A stretch of DNA of 64,000 nt from Aphis gossypii. Taxonomy: Eukaryota; Arthropoda; Insecta; Hemiptera; Aphididae. Shown here piece by piece: positions 59,501 to 64,000 of the stretch. How positions within the stretch are numbered: position 1 is the stretch's first letter; every line of letters begins with the position of its first letter. The notes below the pieces were generated by a model. It worked only from the letters and a program-made list of their open reading frames with translations, was not told where the DNA came from and ran no database searches. The DNA lies in NCBI RefSeq assembly GCF_020184175.1, contig NC_065532.1, positions 39,246,287-39,310,286 of the forward strand, given 5' to 3'. A program made the position numbers and the translations under genes.

Positions 59501-60806
59501 AGAGATATTAAAAACAACATAATAACACTTATTGGTTTTCTCATAACTAAAGTTAAATATTTTTGAAAAAAATTAGATCTTTATATCATGATTATTCTAG
59601 AGGGATAGTTTTTATTGTACAATATAATATATTAATGATAAATACATTTTGAAAAAATATACTTTGTGCACTATTATTAATGTACTAATAATTTTGTATT
59701 TGTTTCTGTGATAAATCATTGGTTCTTAGATCTGAAGATGTAAAAACTATTAGACTAAAATTTATGAACTCGGATAAAAGAATTTCATAAAACACACACA
59801 ATGAAGCAGAAAAGAATCTTATAAAATACTATTTAAGGTTCCTTGAATTGTATTAACAGCTTATGCAATATATATTATCACTTTGTAGGTTTGTGCGATA
59901 TAAATATCTTAAATAATAACTAAATGTACAATAAGTGATGTAATTTGTGAATTAGGTACAATAAAGAAATTTCTTGTAGGTATCTATCATATGTAAAATA
60001 ATTTAATTAAAAGTCACATCTATACTAGGTATGGTAAATCTATGACATGCATGTTGTCAAACAAAGTTCAACAATATATGAAAATAAATTTTATTTCATT
60101 ATTCAATTTTAGATTTAATAGAAATAAAATTTTTTTATTATTTTAAAAAATTAAAGTTATCAATTGTAAAAGTATGGAGCTTACTGCATCTAGATATAAT
60201 ATTTTGTACATTTAAAAATAACTCATTTCAAAAATCTTAATATTTCTATTAAAGTATGTGATAGTTTATTTTTCATGGTAAATTATTTCAAATCTAAATT
60301 AATCAGAAATTAAAATATTGTTGGATAAACCTAATGCTTCACGTATTACTTCAAACATTTTAAGATCTAATAAAATATAATAATAATTTATTATAATAGA
60401 TACAATTTAATCCAGGTAAAATTAACAACCTACAAAAGTTTCAGATATGTACTTATCCTCAACAATAATTTCTTTAATATAAGTCGACTGAAACAATAAC
60501 TAAAATTGTTGAAAGTCAAAAATGTCTGATAAATAAACATTTGAGGTTTAGATTTTATTATTATTAAGATTACGATTCATATGAGTCATTGTTTGAAATA
60601 CAAAAAAAAAAAATTGTTCACACAATGCATAACGATGAGATAGATGTGGTATGGAGGACGCAATAAGGGGTCGAGACACTCGAAACAGCTACGCTACATT
60701 GAAACCACCCGTACAAATTTCAAAAAATATATCTAGGAATTCTTATTTCTCACCATATATTTCCAGGAGATTGGATTAGGAGTTCAGTCCCAATTTCGAA
60801 ATCCAT
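53509..60806 (-). CDS. PHF20-like chromatin reader (Tudor, C2H2, PHD); NSL-complex type
   Basis: Eighteen exons, all phases agreeing, give 778 residues: 60806-60754, 59314-59177, 59111-58954, 56959-56874, 56584-56506, 56429-56271, 56204-56090, 56020-55839, 55729-55644, 55571-55348, 55244-55143, 55080-54944, 54865-54726, 54534-54368, 54292-54161, 54042-53954, 53870-53742 and 53669-53509. PHF20 (MBD-R2 in flies) is a subunit of the MOF-containing NSL acetyltransferase complex. A Tudor-like domain occupies residues 1-60 (MDFEIGTELL, then GANEWINKDSHRIK). Lysine/serine-rich linkers follow, then one C2H2 finger at about 333-360 (YRCPKQECRKLFRKENLL, then HIKHYH). A C4HC3 PHD finger lies at about 538-590 (INCSCAS, MIQCDICLCWQHGYC, YHCNSC). 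The C-terminal region carries a coiled coil (NLLEEIEDGLDNLEARI). Only one Tudor domain is visible, against two in vertebrate PHF20, and no THAP or MBD. Exon 6 ends in a 12-A run whose length sets the frame. Confidence 0.87.
56960..58953 (-). other. 2.0-kb intron 3 of the PHF20-like gene
   Basis: The longest intron of this gene. It is AT-rich, with a TATA/GTGT microsatellite at 58760-58796. I see no exon in it, although an alternative small exon could be missed. Confidence 0.4.
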
Positions 60807-63088
60807 TTTTGTTCACTTTCTTGACGTCGTTGGCGGTAAAATTTTCAACAGTGTACGTTTACGACGGCGGATGTCATTTGGTAATGGGGAAATGTGTGAT
60901 AGTCATTGGTCGTCTATAGGTTTTTCTGTGTAGATTTCGGGAATCGAAATAAAACAATACCGACAGAATAATTTAAGTGAAAGGATTAATGAATACAGAT
61001 TTTATAATTCTTAAATGTTAACTTGTGCTATGGCCTATGATAAAAACAATAATAAATAATTAATAAGCCGAATAACAATCGATAATAAAGTATAAACACA
61101 GTTACACACTTTGGCGCGTCCCAGTGATAAGAAGTCGTTAAAAACAGGAAGGTATTATTACAATAAATTTTTTTTTTTAAAAGTACCTACTATAACAGTT
61201 CAAAAAAAAAAAAAAAACTAATCGTAGTGATCCCACGTTACCGTGGTTAATGTTAATAGAATAAAATGCATGACAAAATGGAAGCAAAAATAATCCGTTC
61301 CACTTAGATTTTTACATTTCGATGTGCTAAGGTTGTAGTGTTGTAAACATAACGGCAGAGCATGATGTTTGCAACACTTATTTGATCACACTGCCTGTGG
61401 CTAGGGTTGGGAATTTTTTTTTTTAACCCTCAGGACACATTTTTTAAAATGTAATATTGTAAAAAAATCAGAATATGATATCCCGTTTTATTTAAAAGCA
61501 CTAAATAAATAAATAAAAATAAATAGACTAGATACCTTTAATAAAGTAAAATAATTAATAAAAATTATGATTATTCTAAAATTAATACAAGTGTCCTGCT
61601 TGTAAGCACGAATTAATATATACCTATCTTAATTCGTGCTTGTAAGACGAGATACGGGACAAAAAAAAAAACGAATAAAAATCGTGACATACGCGTCCCG
61701 CTAAAAATGTATGCGGGACAACTATATTATAAATGGGCATGTCTCACCACATCAGATATTATCTCATGACCCATACTAGATTGATGCAAGATATATCATT
61801 TAAATATCAATTGAAAAAAAAATCCTTCATTTTTATCGTGACATACTTTTATGTTTTAAGCTTAATTTATTTACTTTATTTATTTATTATTTATTAATTT
61901 ACTTTATTTTATTTTAACTTTATTAGTCAATATTTTATTTAATAATTTTCATATAGTTTACTGGTAAAAACAAATCGTTTTTTTCATTTCTATAAATATT
62001 TTTAAGTAATTCGTTTGGTATTCAATAAAATAAATGGACTATAAAATAATATTAGTAATAACAACAACAAATATAAAAAAGAACCAATCATTGTATTTAA
62101 TTATATCAACAAAGTACTTATTTAAGTACTACAATACTGTGAAACAAATTTTAAATTTTCTTTTCATAGTATATGATTTAACAGCTATTACATAGAAAAT
62201 GTACCCAAAGTAAATGCACTATGACAAAAAAAAAAAAAATTACATGCTTTCATTCATGAATATTATATGCCAATTATATTAAAATAATAACTAAAGGTCA
62301 AAAAAAAATTAATAATAATAATAACAAAAGAAAAAAAAATCATATATACAATAATTTAACAAATTTAGCTAAAACAATGAGGGAATTAGGAAGTTCTTTG
62401 ATTAAAAAAACAAAATATGAACATAAACGATGAAATAAAAGCATTAATTATACATAGTTAATAGTTTATGTATAATAAATGATAAAAGTGACCAAAAAAT
62501 TGTTTATTTACAAACTATTTTACCTTAGAACAATTCTTTAAATAATAATCATTGTAAATATACATTATTATTATTTATTTATTATTATATGGTAACAAAC
62601 ATCATATTATATTCATGATGAGATTTGCTAAAAAAAAATTTACATCAATGAAGGCACAAGAAATTGCATTTTGCAGTTTGACCCAAGTTTACTGTTACGT
62701 AAAAAAAAAAAAAAATACAAGACAAATAATAACATTTATTATATTATAAATTAAACTTGGTCTTTTGACTAGCTTAACAAATCAGATTAAATTTTCCGTT
62801 TGAAAAATAAAACAATGATTATTACTTTGATCTAGGAATTGCAGTATTAGTTTTCCAATAAATTATACATAGGTAAACAATAGTACATTTTTACAGAATT
62901 TAAAGACAAGTAGTTTCATTAAACATTATAAGACACATTCTGTAATCGGATACATGTCTATGTAAATATTATAATTTTTTATTTTTATTTATTTTTTACA
63001 CTTTCATTATTAAAAAATTATTTTTAGTATATACATTATTAAGACTTGAAATGTCTTTATCACAAAGTCTAGTAGAAAAAAATCCCTG
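60807..63088. other. Spacer between MED26 and the PHF20-like gene
   Basis: Both genes are on the minus strand, so this holds the MED26 3' untranslated region (TTTATT at 62984-62993, AATAAA on the minus strand) and the PHF20-like promoter just above 60806. It contains a hairpin at 61606-61639 and repeated GGGAC/GTCCC words between 61400 and 61720. A GGTTGGGAATTTTT motif near 61406 looks like a DNA-transposon end, but no partner end is visible. Confidence 0.5.
61606..61639. repeat. Perfect 11-bp-arm hairpin within direct repeats
   Basis: GCACGAATTAA and its exact reverse complement surround a 12-base loop. The word GCTTGTAAG occurs at 61598-61606 and again at 61638-61646, so the structure is flanked by 9-bp direct repeats that overlap the arm ends by one or two bases. 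It may be a miniature transposon with target duplication or a local rearrangement. Confidence 0.55.
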
Positions 63089-64000
63089 TCAGTCAATTAT
63101 CACGTATGGTAGTATGACAAGCGGTTCACCAGTATCGTTTGACCTAGTTAAGACCTCGTGCCATTCTCTAAATGTTTCACCATTTTCCCAATTGCCAGTA
63201 ACGCCTTCTATTTGAGCTCCTTCTACCAAATCAGTAGGAGATAGAGGGGGCCGTGGTGGCGATGGTGGAGGTGAACTCCAGTCTATGGCTTCTGGATCTA
63301 GAGGAGGTAATCTATTATATATTTCCTGTATTTGTCGGTCGATGTCTGAAACTTTAGGTCGACTAGGTTTATCAACTTTAGTTATAGACGGTTCGTCCTG
63401 GAACTCTTGTACAGGTATTTGTGGTTTTTCTTCCAACTGATAATTTTCATCATCCTTTCGTAATGATGCAATTATTTCTTGGGTGGTTTTTAATTTACTG
63501 GCGCCAACACACACCATTCTTTCCAAATCCACAGGATTGGTAGGTTTTATCCCTAGTTTTGAAGAATTTTTACCCCCTTTTTTTCGTCCACGTTTTTTTG
63601 GACCTTGTGGTTCTAAAATAGGATCAGGTTCTGGATCAAGCTCATTAACTGGACTAGGTATTGGTTCTGGTGTTTTTTGAACTGGTGGTGGTGATAAGAT
63701 GGTTGAGCTTAGAGAAGGTATTCCATTTAATTTTGGTTTCTATTTAATGAAAAAAATATATAATATTATTAAAATATTAAAATACAAATTTTATAAGATT
63801 GATTTCATACTTTAATAGGTGCTGTACATTCTGGTGAAGTCATAGGTCTTTTACTATAGTTGCTAAGCATGCCATTGGGCTGTGAGGAAGGAAGCTTAGC
63901 TTGTTGTATGACTTGAGCACTATTTATCATTAGGTTACGCCATCTCTGTACAAGCTCCTTCGCACGTTTGGCCAACTGTTTGTCCAAAGTTTTACGTCGT
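63089..64000 (-). CDS. MED26: Mediator complex subunit 26, 3' part (runs off right edge)
   Basis: Two exons are visible, the end of one (64000-63811) and the final exon (63739-63089), joined in phase 0. MED26 links Mediator to elongation factors through an N-terminal TFIIS-like domain. The visible start, QLAKRAKELVQRWRNLM, is the last helix of that domain; its earlier part lies beyond the window. A basic, proline-rich linker follows, with KKRGRKKGGK and NPVDLERMVCVGASK. The conserved C-terminal Mediator-binding domain reads LPPLDPEAIDWSSPPP, then GVTGNWENGETFREWHEV and the ending LVILPYVIID, matching the family's PPLDPxxIDW...LPYVxxD pattern. The C-terminus is complete. The 5' end is missing because of the window edge. 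Confidence 0.93.

Overview
The window reads as nuclear DNA of an insect, most likely an aphid or close relative. It is strongly AT-rich, full of short TAGGTA/TACCTA runs, and its genes carry many small GT-AG introns. It holds an insect-type sugar gustatory receptor and an orthologue of Drosophila insomniac. The taxon is inferred from composition and gene content. All gene models below were assembled by hand by matching splice sites, reading phase and family similarity; none has been checked against transcripts.

Layout. 1-4.8 kb: gene-poor, with a 5S rRNA gene on the minus strand, a tiny poly(A) retroposon and a 173-bp MITE. 4.8-9.9 kb (minus): a divergent A4GALT-type glycosyltransferase in two coding exons. 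13.5-30.4 kb (plus): glycogen phosphorylase, with two alternative first coding exons 8.2 kb apart, both joining the same 13 downstream exons. 31.2-31.6 kb: a 400-bp foldback between two convergent genes. 32.4-35.6 kb (minus): SNAPC4, the Myb subunit of the snRNA-activating complex. 38.6-42.0 kb (plus): the KCTD5/insomniac adaptor, whose fourth intron contains a complete two-exon TOM20-like gene on the opposite strand. 46.4-53.4 kb (plus): a nine-exon sugar gustatory receptor with one apparent GC-AG intron. 53.5-60.8 kb (minus): an 18-exon PHF20-like chromatin reader (Tudor, C2H2, PHD), convergent with the receptor. 63.1-64.0 kb (minus): the 3' end of Mediator subunit MED26, which runs off the right edge.

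The genes do not form one pathway. Three act in transcription (SNAPC4, PHF20-like, MED26), two in energy metabolism or mitochondria (phosphorylase, TOM20), one in sugar taste, one in CUL3 ubiquitin ligase targeting and one in glycosylation. Introns and spacers carry many short non-autonomous transposons, mostly with CAG...CTG ends and 8-bp target duplications (hAT type).

The strongest points for follow-up are: the duplicated phosphorylase first exon, where the second copy changes residues used in phosphorylation and AMP sensing; the antisense nested TOM20 gene, whose stop codon and poly(A) signal overlap and abut an insomniac exon; and the foldback in the convergent spacer.
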